Shown here one piece after another: positions 30,055-41,097 of a DNA stretch of 64,000 nt (position 1 is the first letter of the stretch; every line of letters starts with the position of its first letter). The notes beneath the pieces were generated by a model. It worked only from the letters and a program-made list of their open reading frames with translations. It was not told the origin of the DNA and did no database searches. The DNA lies in assembly GCA_963755195.1 (NCBI GenBank), contig CAVWIZ010000002.1:1550001-1614000 (forward strand), given 5' to 3'. The position numbers and the translations under genes were made by a program. The DNA comes from CAVQJU01 sp963755195. GTDB lineage: Bacteria > Acidobacteriota > Vicinamibacteria > Vicinamibacterales > CAVVIG01.

Positions 30055-32126
30055 TCAGTCGCGCGGCCCGTAATGCGGCGCTGTCTGACCCAGCTCGATC
30101 GCACCGAGGTCGGGAGCCGCGCCCGCGAATCCATCCGTCACGTTCGGCAACGTTTTTCCGCGATCAACGGCTGTCGATCCAGGCTTCAGCCTGAAGTCGA
30201 ACGATTCCGCTTTATAGACTTTCTGGACCGTCGCGACGTCCTGCGCGTCGAGCCTCGGGACGTTCATGAACACGTCGTAGTCGACGAGGACGCTGTGCTG
30301 ATCCTGATGCGTGGCACGGCTGTACTCCTCGAGCGTGCCGTACTGACGCGTCTCGAGCGACGATGGCGCCGGCGCGGGGCCGGCGCCGCGTCCACGCATC
30401 AACGGAGCTGTAGTCGGCAGCCGTCGCCCACGGCGGCGAGTTCCAGGCGAACGAATACGGCGCGCCGGGATTCGGCCTGAAGCCGTTGTAGTCCGACGAG
30501 GTGTAGTTGGTGTACGTGTTCATCGCGAAAATCGCGGGCGCCGAGTTCTCGCCGAGAAACAGGTTGTTCGCCCAGTGGACGTTCGACGCGCCCTGTGCCT
30601 GCGTCTCCGACAGCACGGTGTTGTTGTAGAAGATCGCGCCCGCCGAGCCGCCGGTCAGCCTCGTCGACCCGCCCGGCATGTGATACACGATGTTCCGGAT
30701 CCAGTACACCGGCCCGCCGATCGCCGGCTGGTTGCAGAACGCGTGCGATGCGGAGTTGATCATCATGTTCCGCATCACCCGCACGTTGTGCATGCTGCCG
30801 TCCACTTCGAACGGGTTGTCGTGGAAGTTGGTCATGTAGTTGTTGTAGTAGTCGATCGAGACCGTGCGCCTGTCGAAGTACTCGCGCGTCGGATACGTCG
30901 GGCCGCCGACCGCCGCCGAGCCGTCCGGATTCCCGTACGTCTCCGTATCGATGCCGTCGTGGAAGTTCGCGACGTAGTTGTACGCGATGACGTGTCCGGG
31001 ACCGTAGCACCTTGACCGCGATGTACGATCCCATCACCGGCGGGAACTTCTGTCCGTCCTTGCCGTCGAACTTCCTCCAGAACTCGCCCGCCCAGCCGAT
31101 GACGTGATTGGGATCGTGCCGCCCGATGAAGTAGTTGTCGGCGATGTAGAAGTTGCTCGATCCCGAGTAGTTCGTGAACACGCCGGCGCCGATGTCCTCG
31201 AACCGGCAGTGTTTCACCGTGATGCCCTTTGCGCCGGCCAGGAACTGCGTGCCGGCGAGAATCGCGTAGTCGGTGTTCCGGAACGTCAGTCCCTCGAAGT
31301 ACGTGTAGTCCGCGGCACGGACGTCGAACAGCGCGAAGTTGCCGGCGCCGTCGAAAATCGCCGGACCGTCGCCTGCGCCTTTGATGACGATCGGCTTCTC
31401 CGGCGTGCCCTTCGCGAGCAGGTAGTACGTCCCGTCGAGCGGTGTCGTGCGATTCACGGCAGGATCGTTCGTGTATTCGTAGCGGTTGTATTTGTAGACG
31501 CCGGCATGCACGAGGATGGTGTCGCCGGCCTTCACGCGCGGACGGCCGGCCGTCGCCCAGTCGGTGCCGGCGCAGGTGAGGTTGTACGCGCACATCAGGC
31601 CTTCGAACGACGGCTCGATCTTCGCGCCTTTATAGCCTGGCGGATACACGTGGTAGACGTTGCCGCCCGCCGCCGGCATCGGCTCGGGACGCGTTCTCAC
31701 CGTGACGGTCTTCGTGGCCTGGCCGCTCACGCCGTCGGGATCGCGAAGCACGAACCGCGCGTCGTAGGCCGTATTCGGTTCGAGATCGAGAATGCTGCCG
31801 GCGAACATGTTCGGCGAGGTGACGTCGAGCTGATCGCCCTGCTTGATGCGCTCGCCCTGAAGCCGCAGCATCGGCAGCGCCGGCTTCCAGTCGGTCGTGC
31901 CCTGCTTCCGATACGACACGTCAACCGACGCGTTCCGGTTGTCGTCGCCCTGGATGAACCACTCGAAGCCGAGGTTGATCAGCGTCGGCGGATCGACGAG
32001 GAACTCGCCTGCCGTGACCGCACCGCCGGCCGGGGCGGCGGTCACCACGCGATGCCGGAGGCAGACACCAATCACGACCGTGAACACGAGCGTGAGTGAA
32101 AGCGTTCGGAGTGCGGCTGTCTTCAT
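30055..32126 (-). CDS. Secreted right-handed parallel beta-helix protein, lyase-like (frameshifted)
   Basis: This exported protein of about 690 residues starts at 32126 after AGGAAGG with a signal peptide. An N-terminal Ig/FN3-like domain (about residues 50-155, ending KTVTVRTRPEP) precedes a right-handed beta-helix. The helix begins VKAGDTILVHAGVYKYNRYEY and continues through ILAGTQFLAGAKGITVKHCR, ADNYFIGRHDP, IYYNN/DYYNNYMTNFHDNPFE and IFYNNTVLSE. Frame changes are near 31010 and 30405. The fold is that of polysaccharide lyases and glycosidases of the pectate-lyase type; no lyase family could be fixed by eye. It leads the operon with the MBL, alpha/beta hydrolase and tannase genes, suggesting attack on decorated plant polysaccharide. 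Confidence 0.8.
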
Positions 32127-32159
32127 GAGTGTCCCTTCCTGAGACCGTCACATTCTAAG

Positions 32160-33246
32160 ATGTTGGGCATGTTCATGCGACAACGATTTCTCGCGCGTGC
32201 CTGTGCTGCGGCGATCGCGCTGTCCACGCTCGGACGGGGGCCGGCGGCGCAAACGGTCTCGCCCGCAAACGCCCCCGTGCGCGGAATCTACAACTGGATT
32301 CACGGCACGGGCGATGCCGAGCGCGCCTTCGCCTTCTATCGCGACGTCTTCGGCATCGCGCTCGCGCGTTCGCCCTTCGCCGGCGCCGCGCCCGCCAACG
32401 CGCCGCCGGAGACGATCCGGCCGGCGTCGCAGGCCGGCTCCGATCCGCTGGTCTGGGATCTGACGAACACGCACGGCTCGCGCTTCCGCACGGTGTTCAT
32501 GCGTGCCGCCAACACGCCGTTCGGGCTCGAGCTGTCGGAGTTCTTCGACATCCCGCGCGGCGATCGAGCGGCCAATCCGTGGGACCCGGGCGCGTCGACG
32601 CTCGATCTTCTCGGTCCGCGATCTCGACGCCGTCGCCCGCAGACTGAAGGCCCGCGGCGCGCCGGTCGTGACGCTCGGGCGGCATCCCGGTCAACACGCC
32701 CAGCGGCCGCGCGCTGCTCGTTCGCGATCCCGACGGCTACCTGATTGAAGCGAGGCAGGCGCCGCGCGGCGGCGGTGACGAGCGGCGGCGCCAGGCGACG
32801 TGATCGAGACGTCGATCGAGATCACGGTGGCCAGCCGCGAGCGAGCGCGCGAGTTCTACGAGAAGCTGCTCGGTTTCACCGTCAGAGGGACGCGCACCGC
32901 GAGCGCGAACGAGCTGCGCCTGCACGGTCTGCCGCGAGGCACACTCACCGAAACAGCGATGTCGATCCCCGGCACCGCGGTCACCGTCGTGCTGTTGGAG
33001 TTCGCGCTGCCGGCCGGCTCCGCGCAACCGGCCAGGCGGTTCGACTGGCGGCTGCAGGACGTCGGCTCGCCGCAGTTCCAGCTCGAGGTGATCGGCCTCG
33101 ACGCGCTGATCGATCGCACGAAGAGCGCGGGCTACCGGTTCCTCAGCGTCGGCGCGAAGCCCATTCAACGCGCGTTCGGACGGTTCGTGTTCGCGATCGA
33201 TCCTGACGCCGTCCTCGTGGAGTTCGTCGAGCCGGCCGGCCGGTAA
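32160..33246 (+). CDS. Secreted two-domain VOC/glyoxalase-fold protein (frameshifted)
   Basis: This exported protein of about 362 residues is divergent from the beta-helix gene, with 33 bp between start codons. Possible ATGs are at 32160, 32169 and 32175; the last two give a shorter signal peptide (MRQRFLARACAAAIALSTLG). The first VOC domain has GDAERAFAFYRDVFGIALAR, FGLELSEFF, FSVRDLDAVARRLKARGAPV and LLVRDPDGYLIEARQ. The second has EITVASRERAREFYEKLLGF, VTVVLLEFALPAG and FVFAIDPDAVLVEFVEP. The two are joined by a Gly/Arg-rich linker at about 32760-32800. At least three frame changes (near 32612, 32690 and 32800) are needed. The acid ligands at the ends of each domain are kept. Function is unknown; VOC proteins include lyases, dioxygenases and binding proteins. 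Confidence 0.72.
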
Positions 33247-33394
33247 ACCTCGGCGGAGAGCCTGGATCGCTCGTCGTTCCTCTCCATATGACGCGCTCGC
33301 GCAGCATGGCCTCGTCGGCGATCTCGCCCGTCCAGAACGGATCGTCGGGGTTCGCGTACGGGACGCTTTCGGTTTCGAAGGATCGCCGATTCAT
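33143..33394 (-). CDS. Small ORF, doubtful gene
   Basis: This 83-codon ORF starts at the ATG at 33394, which overlaps the OmpA-like gene stop as ATGA. The first 40 residues (MNRRSFETESVPYANPDDPF, then WTGEIADEAMLRER) look protein-like. The rest runs antisense through the VOC gene and is Arg-rich, so any real gene probably ends near 33250 after an indel. No family was recognised. Confidence 0.25.
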   Translation of the reverse strand: MNRRSFETESVPYANPDDPFWTGEIADEAMLRERVIWRGTTSDPGSPPRFTGRPARRTPRGRRQDRSRTRTVRTRVEWASRRR

Positions 33395-34217
33395 TTCGAC
33401 GGCCGCGCCGCGCCGCCGGCGCGGACGGTGATGACGGCGCGCCGGATGGCGTAGTCATCGACACCGGTGGCGCTGGCCGACTCGTCACGCCAGCTCACCT
33501 TGTACGACGGCGACTTGAGGCTCGCGCCCTGCAGCAGCGTCGCCAGCTGCTCGGCGCGCCGTTTCCCCATGTCGGTCTCTTCCGACATGACCTGTCCATT
33601 CGAGAGACGCGCGGCGCCGCGGTAGCCGACGATCTCGATGTCGCGCGCGTTCACGGCACGCGCGAACTCCAGGACATCGGTCAGCACCCGCGCGTGGTTG
33701 AAGCCCACGAGACCGTCGAAATCGTACGGCACCACGAATTCTTTCGTTGCCGGCAGCGCGGCGGGTGACGGTCTGGCGGGCGGCGGAGCGTTGTCGAACG
33801 CCAGCCGTCCTTTGCTCGGACCCGGCGGCCGCGGCGGCTCGAACGTCAGGTTGTATCGCTCTTCGGCCGGCAGCATGGTGTTGCACGACGCGTCGGGCTC
33901 GGGCATCACCGACAGATGCACCGGCTTCAGGACGATGCCGCCGCAGATGCGGGGCTCGTCGGACACGGTGCCTTCCACCAGCACGCGATGGCCGAGCCAG
34001 GGCGGCGTGACCGGCGAGGTCACGTCGGACTGGATCGTGAGGTAGTACAGCTCGCCGTCGTACTCGGCCAGCCAGCACGGCACCGACGCGGTGTCGCGCA
34101 CGATCGGGCAGCTCACGAAGTTCTTCCGCGGCCCTTCGGCGCCGACACACACCGCCGCGACGGACACGATGCAACCTGCAGCAGCAGCAACTGCGCGAAA
34201 CACACGACGCGCTTCAT
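33391..34217 (-). CDS. Secreted protein with OmpA-like C-terminal domain (frameshifted)
   Basis: This exported protein has about 275 residues. The ATG at 34217 overlaps the upstream stop (TGATG) and starts MKRVVCFAQLLLLQ. A frame change near 34175 joins it to AGCIVSVAAVCVGAEG, making one signal peptide. The middle part (about 25-130) has four Cys (FVSCPIV, VPCWLAEY, RICGGIV, ASCNTML), suggesting disulfides. A Pro-rich linker leads to an OmpA-like domain (FVVPYDFDGLVGFNHARVL, VNARDIEIVGYRGAARLSNG, DMGKRRAEQLATLL) that could bind peptidoglycan. It is the last clear gene of the 45650-33391 run. Confidence 0.7.
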
Positions 34218-35763
34218 CAGAGCGCCCCCAGAAAGTTGACGAGATCCTGCTTCTCCAGCTCCGAGTAGCCGATGTTGTAGCGGCGGTCGTAGAAGTCGAC
34301 CAGTTCGCGCAGCGTCGCGGCCGACCCGTTCGAGAAGTACGGCGCGCGCGCCGCCAGCCCGCGGAACTGCTCCATCACGATGGTGCCGACGTCGTTGCAC
34401 AGCCCCGAGATGAGCGCGCGCCCGGGATCCTGCGTGTAGATGACGCGGCCGAGGAAGGGATGCGGCCGGACCCCGGCTTTGCAGGTGACGCGGAAGAGCG
34501 GCATCTGCGGCTTCGCCTCGGTCCACGGATTCAGCGGCACTTCCGTGGCCCACGGCAGGTTGGTCGTGCCGATGTCCATCCAGCCGTTGGCCGTGTCCAT
34601 GCCGGTCATGTGCATCCCGTGACACGTGGCGCAGGTGCGCTTGACGGGATTGCCGAGGCCCACCGAGTTGAGATGCATCGAGTCCTTGATCCAGAACGTG
34701 CGGAACATGAACACGTCGTGGCCGCGCGCAATGGACTCGCGCGCCGCGCTGCGCGCGTTCTCCGTCTCGTCAGCCGTCCGCGGCAGGTGCGCCCATGCCC
34801 GCCCAGCGGAAAGACATAGCGCGTGGTGTTGTTGCCGAGCACGCCGGCGTCGCCCGCGGCGAGATTGCGCGGCCCGAAGGCCGGCGGGCCGCCGGGCTCG
34901 ACCAGGCTGCCGGCGTCGCGGCGCGCGACCTGCGCGATGTACACCTGCCGCTCGAAGTCGGTGATGCGCGCGATCTGCGCGGCGCTGAGCGTGCCCGCAA
35001 TCTGCAGGTGGTTTTTGGCGGCGTCCTGGGCCTGCACGGCCAGCGTGGCTGCGCGCGCATCGGACATCAGGTTCATGCTCGTCGGCTTGCCCGTCTCCGG
35101 ATCGACGGCCGCCGGCATGCCGTTCTTGCCGATGAACGGGCCGACGCCGAAGTTCTGGTGCGTCGTGTACTTCGTGTTGGCCACGGGCCGCGGACGCCGG
35201 TACACCGAGATGGTGGGCGCCGCGCTGTTCAGCCCGTGGCGGGGATCCGTGTTGCAGCCGCCCGGATCGCGCACGACGTCAATCGTGAACTCGGGATCGA
35301 TGCGCGTGCCGTCGGGACGCTGCGGCGGCCAGGGCAACGCAATCCGGAACAGACCGCGTTCGAGCAGCTGCGAGTGAGAACGGGGATCGCCGGCCGGCAA
35401 GTTGGGACAGTTCATGCCGTCCACGGCCGCAAACAGCGGGTCGTTGCCGCCGGTGGCCGTCCACCGCTCGCGGATGCTGCGCACCGACAACGACATGGCG
35501 TCCGACGGCTGGTGGCACGTGACGCAGGCCCGGCCGTTCGTGCCGATGGGCTCGAAGAACGGATGGCCTTTGGTGTCGAGCAGACCGGACGTATTCAGCA
35601 CGCCGAGCTGGCCCTGCTCGTTGTCGTACGTCGCGAACTCGGGCAGCGGCGTTCCCTGCGCCGGACTCCACCACGACGTCGACGACGTCGTCGGCCGGGG
35701 CACCGCCGCCACGAAGGCGGCCGAGAGGCACACTGCGAGAAGAGTCGATTTCCATCTGGTCAT
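34217..35763 (-). CDS. Periplasmic multi-heme c cytochrome, peroxidase/oxidoreductase-like (frameshifted)
   Basis: This exported cytochrome of about 515 residues has a signal peptide from the ATG at 35763 (TRWKSTLLAVCLSAAFVAA). Two heme motifs are seen: C80-VT-CH (GRACVTCHQPSDAM) and TCATCHGMHMTGMD, the latter with Met residues for axial ligation. Between them lie NCPNLPAGDP and RRPRPVANTKYTTHQNFG. The C-terminus has APYFSNGSAATLRELVDFYD, the typical end of di-heme cytochrome c peroxidase-type proteins. The frame changes once or more near 34795-34715. It is 53 nt downstream of the esterase start region of the same run. A role as electron acceptor or peroxide reductase is inference. Confidence 0.8.
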
Positions 35764-35811
35764 CGGGACTCCATTGTTGTGCGCTCGAAGATGAAGCCAC
35801 GCACGAGCCGG

Positions 35812-36756
35812 TCACCGGAACAACAGGGTCGAGAAGTGATACAGGTTGTTCTTCCACACCGGGAACGTATGGCCGCCTCCGATGTCGACGTGCCAGACGT
35901 GCGGCACCTTCTGCTCGACCAGGTAGTTGTGGACGCCTTCGCTGATGTTGAACAGCGAGTCCTGATCGCCGCACGCCACCCACAGCAGCTTCAGCTTCTG
36001 CCGCGCAGCGGCCGGGTCCCGCACCAGTGGCGCCGGCGGCATCGTGTTGGGTGCGGACGAGAATCCGCCGACCCAGGCGAACGTATCGAGATTGCCGAGG
36101 CCGAAGTTCAGCGACTGGCCACCGCCCATCGAGAGGCCGGCGAGCGCGCGGTGCTCACGATCGGACAGCACCGAGTACTTCGACTCGATGAACGGGATCA
36201 GATCCGATAGCAGCTCGCGCTCGAACGCCTGCGTACGCCTGGAACTCGACCGCCATCGCCGCGCGGCCGCGAGCGGCTGCAGCTCGGGCATCGGGAGCCG
36301 GACCCGCGCGCGCCTGGTCCACCGCGTCCGCCAAAGAGCGATGTCTCCGGCTCGTTCGAGGAGCGGCCGTGCGGCATCACGACGATCATCGGCACCGCCT
36401 TCTTGTCGGCGATCAGGTTGTCGAGGATGGCGGCGGCCGCCCCCGGTCCCGGCCAATGCGTCTCGTTGCCGCCGATCCCGTGCAGCAGGTAGAGCACCGG
36501 ATACTTCTGCGATGAGGAGTAACCCGCCGGGGTGAACACCATGGCCGGCTTCTTCCCGCCGGTCACGGACGAGCTGTACTCGACGCGTTCGACGCGACCG
36601 GCGGCGACGTCCTGCCGTCGTACGTCGAAGCCCTGCGGCGCGTTCGGAAACGCCGGCGTCTGCGCCGTCTGCGCGAGCAGCGCCACCGTGCACACCGTCC
36701 AGCCGAGGAGCGTGGCAAGCGAGTAGCTGTGAAATTCGGGTCTGCAAACTGGCCAT
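35812..36756 (-). CDS. Secreted esterase, PF00756 type (frameshifted)
   Basis: This exported alpha/beta hydrolase of the enterochelin-esterase/antigen-85 group has about 315 residues. The ATG at 36756 follows GAGGAG by 8 nt. A frame change near 36715 restores the signal peptide (SLATLLGWTVCTVALLAQ). Motifs are AMVFTPAGYSSSQKYPVLYL, LHGIGGNETHW, IVVMPHGRSSNE, the nucleophile LAGLSMGGGQS, DQDSLFN and the catalytic His in GGGHTFPVWKNNL. A second frame change is near 36235. The gene lies 27 nt after the sulfatase stop. Similar esterases remove feruloyl or acetyl groups from xylan; the true substrate is unknown. Confidence 0.82.
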   Translation of the reverse strand: MASLQTRISQLLACHAPRLDGVHGGAARADGADAGVSERAAGLRRTTAGRRRRSRRTRRVQLVRDRREEAGHGVHPGGLLLIAEVSGALPAARDRRQRDALAGTGGGRRHPRQPDRRQEGGADDRRDAARPLLERAGDIALWRTRWTRRARVRLPMPELQPLAAARRWRSSSRRTQAFERELLSDLIPFIESKYSVLSDREHRALAGLSMGGGQSLNFGLGNLDTFAWVGGFSSAPNTMPPAPLVRDPAAARQKLKLLWVACGDQDSLFNISEGVHNYLVEQKVPHVWHVDIGGGHTFPVWKNNLYHFSTLLFR

Positions 36757-36783
36757 ATCGACTCTCCTCAATTGGATCTCCGT

Positions 36784-38161
36784 CTAATTCCCAGCCTTCG
36801 CATCGGCATCCACGCTGCGCGCCCAGTCACCGAGCAGGGTTCGAAGACGACGGACGATGTCCGGCCTTTGCGCCGTACGGTCGTGGCGCTCGCCGATGTC
36901 GTCACGCAGGTTGAAGAGCATCAGGTGGTTCGCGTCAACCACGAGCTTCCAGTCGCCCTGGCGCACGGCCTGCTGCGTACCGGTTGGAGTTGGGCGCCGA
37001 CCGCCAGAAGAACGTCCGCTCCTGCTTTGGCGCGCGACCTTCGAGAATCGGGAAGAGGTTGATCCCCTCGTAGCTGGCCGGAACCGGCACGCCGGCCGCT
37101 GCGAGAATCGACGCGCTCCAGTCGAAGGTGATGGCGGGCTGATCCGAGACGCTGCCGGCGCGGATGCGCCCGGGCCACTTGACGATCGCCGGCACACGGA
37201 TCCCGCCCTCCCAGACGGTCCACTTCCGGCTGAAGAGCGGTCCGCTGTTCGACAGCCACTCGCCGCCGTTGTCGTTCGTGAAGATGACGATCGTGTTGTC
37301 GGTCAGGCCGAGGCGCGCGACGGTCTGCAGAATCCGCCCGACGCCGCTGTCCACCGCTTCGAGCATCGCTGCGTAGTCGGCGCGCGTCGGCGGATTCTCG
37401 GCGTCCGCCGTCACGTGCGCGCCGCTGCCCGGCGCCGGCGACGGGCGATCGGGCCGGTTGTACGGCCAGTGCGGAGCGTTATAGGCGACATCGAGGAAGA
37501 ACGGCTGGGCGGCCGACGCGCTCTGTTCGACGAACTGGATCGATCGCTCGGTGATGAGCGTGGTCAGATACTGACCGGCCAGCGAGATCTTCGTCTCGTC
37601 TTCCCAGAGATCCTCGGACCCGGGCCCGCGATTGTGATGCCAGTAGTCAACGTGGCTGCCCATCAGGCCGAAGAAATGGTCGAACCCGTGTGCGCGTGGG
37701 CCGCCGTTTCTTGCCCCGCCCGTGACAGTGCCGCCCAGATGCCACTTGCCGATCAGCCCGGTCCGATAGCCGCCGTTCTTCAGCAATTGCGGCAGCGACG
37801 AGCCGCTGACGGCAAGCCCGCGTGTGCCTTCTGGTCCGAGCGCGGTCTCGATCGCGCCGCGCTGAGGATATCGGCCGCTGATGAGTGCCGCACGCGTCGG
37901 GCTGCACAGCACGCCGTTGGCGTACGCGTCGGTGAGGCGCACGCCGTCCCTGGCCAGACGATCGAGGATGGGCGTCTTGATGTCCTTGCCACCGTAGCTG
38001 CCAAGATCCGCGTACCCCATGTCGTCGGTCATGATCAGAATCACGTTGGGGCGTGACGACGCGGCGGACGGGGAACGCTGCTGAGAACGTGTATCTGCCG
38101 CGAGCAGCGCCAGCAGAACGCACGCGCACGTCACGACGCCGATCGGTCCTGGTCTGGTCAT
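36784..38161 (-). CDS. Secreted sulfatase, formylglycine type (frameshifted)
   Basis: This exported type I sulfatase has about 459 residues. The ATG at 38161 overlaps the upstream stop as ATGA and starts a signal peptide (MTRPGPIGVVTCACVLLALL). Metal and active-site motifs are RPNVILIMTDDMGYAD (Asp46, Asp47), VLCSPTRAALISG with Cys86 as the formylglycine precursor, and GKWHLG, HWPY, TNDNGGEW and FSRKWTVWEGG. A frame change near 36985 is followed by VRQGDWKLVVD near the end. Activation needs a formylglycine-generating or anSME enzyme, which is not in this window. The operon places it with esterases, suggesting removal of sulfate from an ester-linked carbohydrate or phenol. Confidence 0.88.
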
Positions 38162-39892
38162 CTGAGTCTCCGGGCAGTCAACCACTCGAGCAGCCGGTCG
38201 TTCCAGGAATCAACCGGCAGCCCGCGCTTCGTCATCCCGAAGCCGGCGCTGACCTGATCGTAGACATGGATCTCTGCGGGCTTGCCCGCGGCCTTCCACG
38301 CAGCGAACAGTGCCAGGCAGCCGTTGGTCACGTTGAAATGTGATGAACCGACGGCGACGAAGAGCGGCGGCGCGTGCGCGGGCACGTTGACGTCCTGCAG
38401 TGAGGGCCCGTAGAGCGAGACGAGGAAGTCCGGCGACGCGTCCGAACGCTCGGCCAGTGACGTCCCGACGGCAATGCCACCGCCGGCAGAAAACCCCATG
38501 ATGCCGACGCGCGCGGGATCGATCCGCCAGGCCGCTCGCGTTCTGCCGGGCAAGGCGCAGCGCCTGCTGCGCATCGGCGATCCCCATGTGCAGCACCTCC
38601 CGCAGCGCCGGATCGTCGGGCTCAGGGTTGGCGTTGCCGTTACGAATCTCCAGTTCCTTCCGCGGCCCCGCTCCAGCGACCCCGAGACCCGGCGGCGGCG
38701 CACCACGCCCGCGGCCGCTCGCGGGCATCGTCTGCAACGTCCGGTACTTCAGCACCAGCGCCGCAATGCCCTTGGTGTTCAACCACTGCGCAACCTTGAC
38801 GCCCTCATTGTCCCACCCGAGGAGCCGCAGTGCTCCGCCGGGAGCGACGACGACTGCAGTTCCCGTCGCGCTTTCCGCGGCAGGAAGGAAGACCGTCACC
38901 GTCGGATCGCTGACGTTGGTGATGGTCCTGTCGCCCGAGGGTGAGGTCGTCGTGGCCTCGGGAACGGTCCAGCGCTCCGAGCCCGGAGCTTTGCCGGGCC
39001 AGAGGCGGATCTCCTGTGGCGCCTGCGCGACGGCGTCACTGGCGATCGGCCCGGTCGCGCTCGGCGGCGGCGCCGGCGCCTGTCCCTGGCGATTGAAGAA
39101 CTCGAAGATCCGCGGCCACACCATCGGCACCATGCTTCCGTGGTTGCCGTCCACCTCGAGGTACTCGAATGCAAAACCGCGCTCGCGCATGTAACGCGCC
39201 AGCACGCGGCTGCCCTCGAGCGACGGGGTCGCGCCGGTGCCCTCGGTCATGAAGATCGGCAGTCGCCTGATCCGATCGAACGGATACGTCGCCTCGTCGA
39301 CGAACGGCCCCGACATCGGCGCAACCGCGCGCCACCGCTCGGGATACCGGGCCGCCAGGTGCCACGCGCCACCGCTGCCCATCGAGTGACCGGCGAGGTA
39401 CGTGCGCGAGCGATCGGCGCCGTATTCCTCGGTGACGATCTCCAGCGCGGTCATCACCTCGAACTCGCTCAGGTTCAGCTCGCGCTGACGCGCCGGCGTG
39501 ACAGCGGCACGTTGCGAGGCGGCCGCCGCGGTCTGGCCGAAAACCGCCGGCAGTCGAAGAGGATTGCCATAGGCGCCGAGCGGCGAGAACCCCAGCGGCG
39601 AGACGACGATGTAGCCGTGCTGCTCGGCGAGTTTCATCAGCAGGCCATCGGCCTGATCCAGATACGTGCCCTCGTTTGCGCCGGCGCCATGCAGCATCAG
39701 GATGATCGGCAGCGACACCTTCCCATCCCACGTCTTCGGGACGTAGACGCGATACGGCATCTGCTGACCCGTCGGCGCAAAGACATACTGCCGGCGCTGG
39801 TCGCCGGTGGCACGCGCTGGCGGCGCCTGGGCGGAGACGGTGAGGTTCAGCGCGACCAGCGCGCAGATACACGTCGCGAATGATCGATTCAT
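38158..39892 (-). CDS. Secreted double alpha/beta hydrolase fusion (frameshifted)
   Basis: This exported protein of about 578 residues carries two complete hydrolase domains. The signal peptide is MNRSFATCICALVALNLTVS. Domain 1 (about 35-280) is of the feruloyl-esterase/PHB-depolymerase type: LPIILMLHGAGANEGT, the nucleophile LAGHSMGSGGAWH, and EVDGNHGSMV. Domain 2 (about 305-575) is of the acetyl-xylan-esterase/BD-FAE type: LWPGKAPGSE, TVFLPAAESATGTAVVVAPG, the nucleophile GIMGFSAGGGIAVG, and a C-terminal YDQVSAGFGM. The frame changes once near 38540, just before the second nucleophile. It is coupled by ATGA overlaps to the MFS gene upstream and the sulfatase downstream. Two esterases in one chain would allow removal of two acyl types. 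Confidence 0.8.
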
Positions 39893-41097
39893 GTGTGCGT
39901 TGCTCCTCGCGTCATCCGGTAGAGCACGGCGATGAGAGTCAGCGTGATGACGTCGGCGACGGCGACCATGTAGAAGCCGGCCGCAAACGATCCGGTCTGG
40001 TCACGCAGGATGCCGAGCATCTGAGGACCGAAGTATCCGAACAGGCCGGCGCCGAGGCTGACGACGCCCATCGCATGGCCCGCCTCGTGGCGCGGCATCA
40101 CCGGGCCGGCAAGGCCGTACAGCTGGTTCGCCGCGGTGAAGCCGAAGCCGATCACCGTCGCCGTTGCCACGCGGAAGATCAGCAGGCTCTCGATGGCCAT
40201 CGACGCGGAGGCGACGGCCAGCAGGATGAACACGAGCACCGAGCACGACGAGCTTGTTGAAGCGGTCGGCCAGCAGGCCGACGCCGAGATTCACCACGAT
40301 TGCGGTGAGGTAACCGGTGCTGATAATGACTCCCGCCGCCGTGGCGTCGAGGCCGTACAGCGCCTTCGCCACGCTCGGGACGAAGTAGGTCACGGTGAAC
40401 TGGCCGAAGCCGCCGAGCCCGACGATCAGCGCGAGCATCCACACGACGGGCGAGAGAAAGGCGCTCCGGCTGACGCGCGTCGTGCACGGAGTGGCCGGCG
40501 CTCTTCGGGTCATCGGACGTGGGCCGATAGAACAGCCAGAACACGGTGGCGCCGAGCACCGCCATCGCTGCGTAGCCGAGGATGGCGAGGCGCCAGCCGA
40601 ACTCGCCGACGAGCACGCCCCCGAGCGGAGCGCCGACGACGGACGCCAGCGCCGATGTCGCGCCGAGCACCCCCATCGTACGGCCGCGCAGCGATGGCGG
40701 CGCGGTCAGCGCGACGGCGATGAGCACGCTGACGAACGCAAACCGGTAGCCGAAGATCGTCAGGCCGCGGAACGCTACGCGCGGACCCGAAGCTCCACGC
40801 CTCTCCGAGCAGCACGCTGCCCGCGGCCACGCCAAGCAGTCCGAGGCCGAGCACGCGCTTCTCGCCGAAACGCCGGGCGCTGACGCCGGCCGGCACGCTG
40901 AGCAGCATCGCCAGCAGGCCGTACAGCCCGGTGAAGAGTCCGAGCTGCGTGTAGCTCATGCCGAATTCCTGCTGAATAGACGGCAGGAGCGGCGAGAACC
41001 CCAGGTTCGACAACTGCAGCGCGAACATGGCGATGAGCGTCGCCGCGAAGGGCAGCAGCCAGTTCGCCGAAGCCGCCGGCAGAACGGTCGTCCTCAC
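39889..41097 (-). CDS. MFS transporter (several frameshifts)
   Basis: This 12-helix major-facilitator permease of the inner membrane has about 403 residues. The GTG at 41097 overlaps the upstream dehydratase stop as GTGA; the stop overlaps the next ATG at 39892. Fragments in order are NWLLPFAATLIAMFALQLSN, MSYTQLGLFTGLYGLLAML, SARRFGEKRVLG (loop 2-3), GRTMGVLGATSALASVVGAP, FGQFTVTYFVPSVAKALYG, LADRFNKLVVLG and GAGLFGYFGPQMLGILRD. At least three frame changes (about 40790, 40500 and 40250) are needed. The position right after the dehydratase pair suggests uptake of the acid substrate of that pathway, which is inference. Confidence 0.78.
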
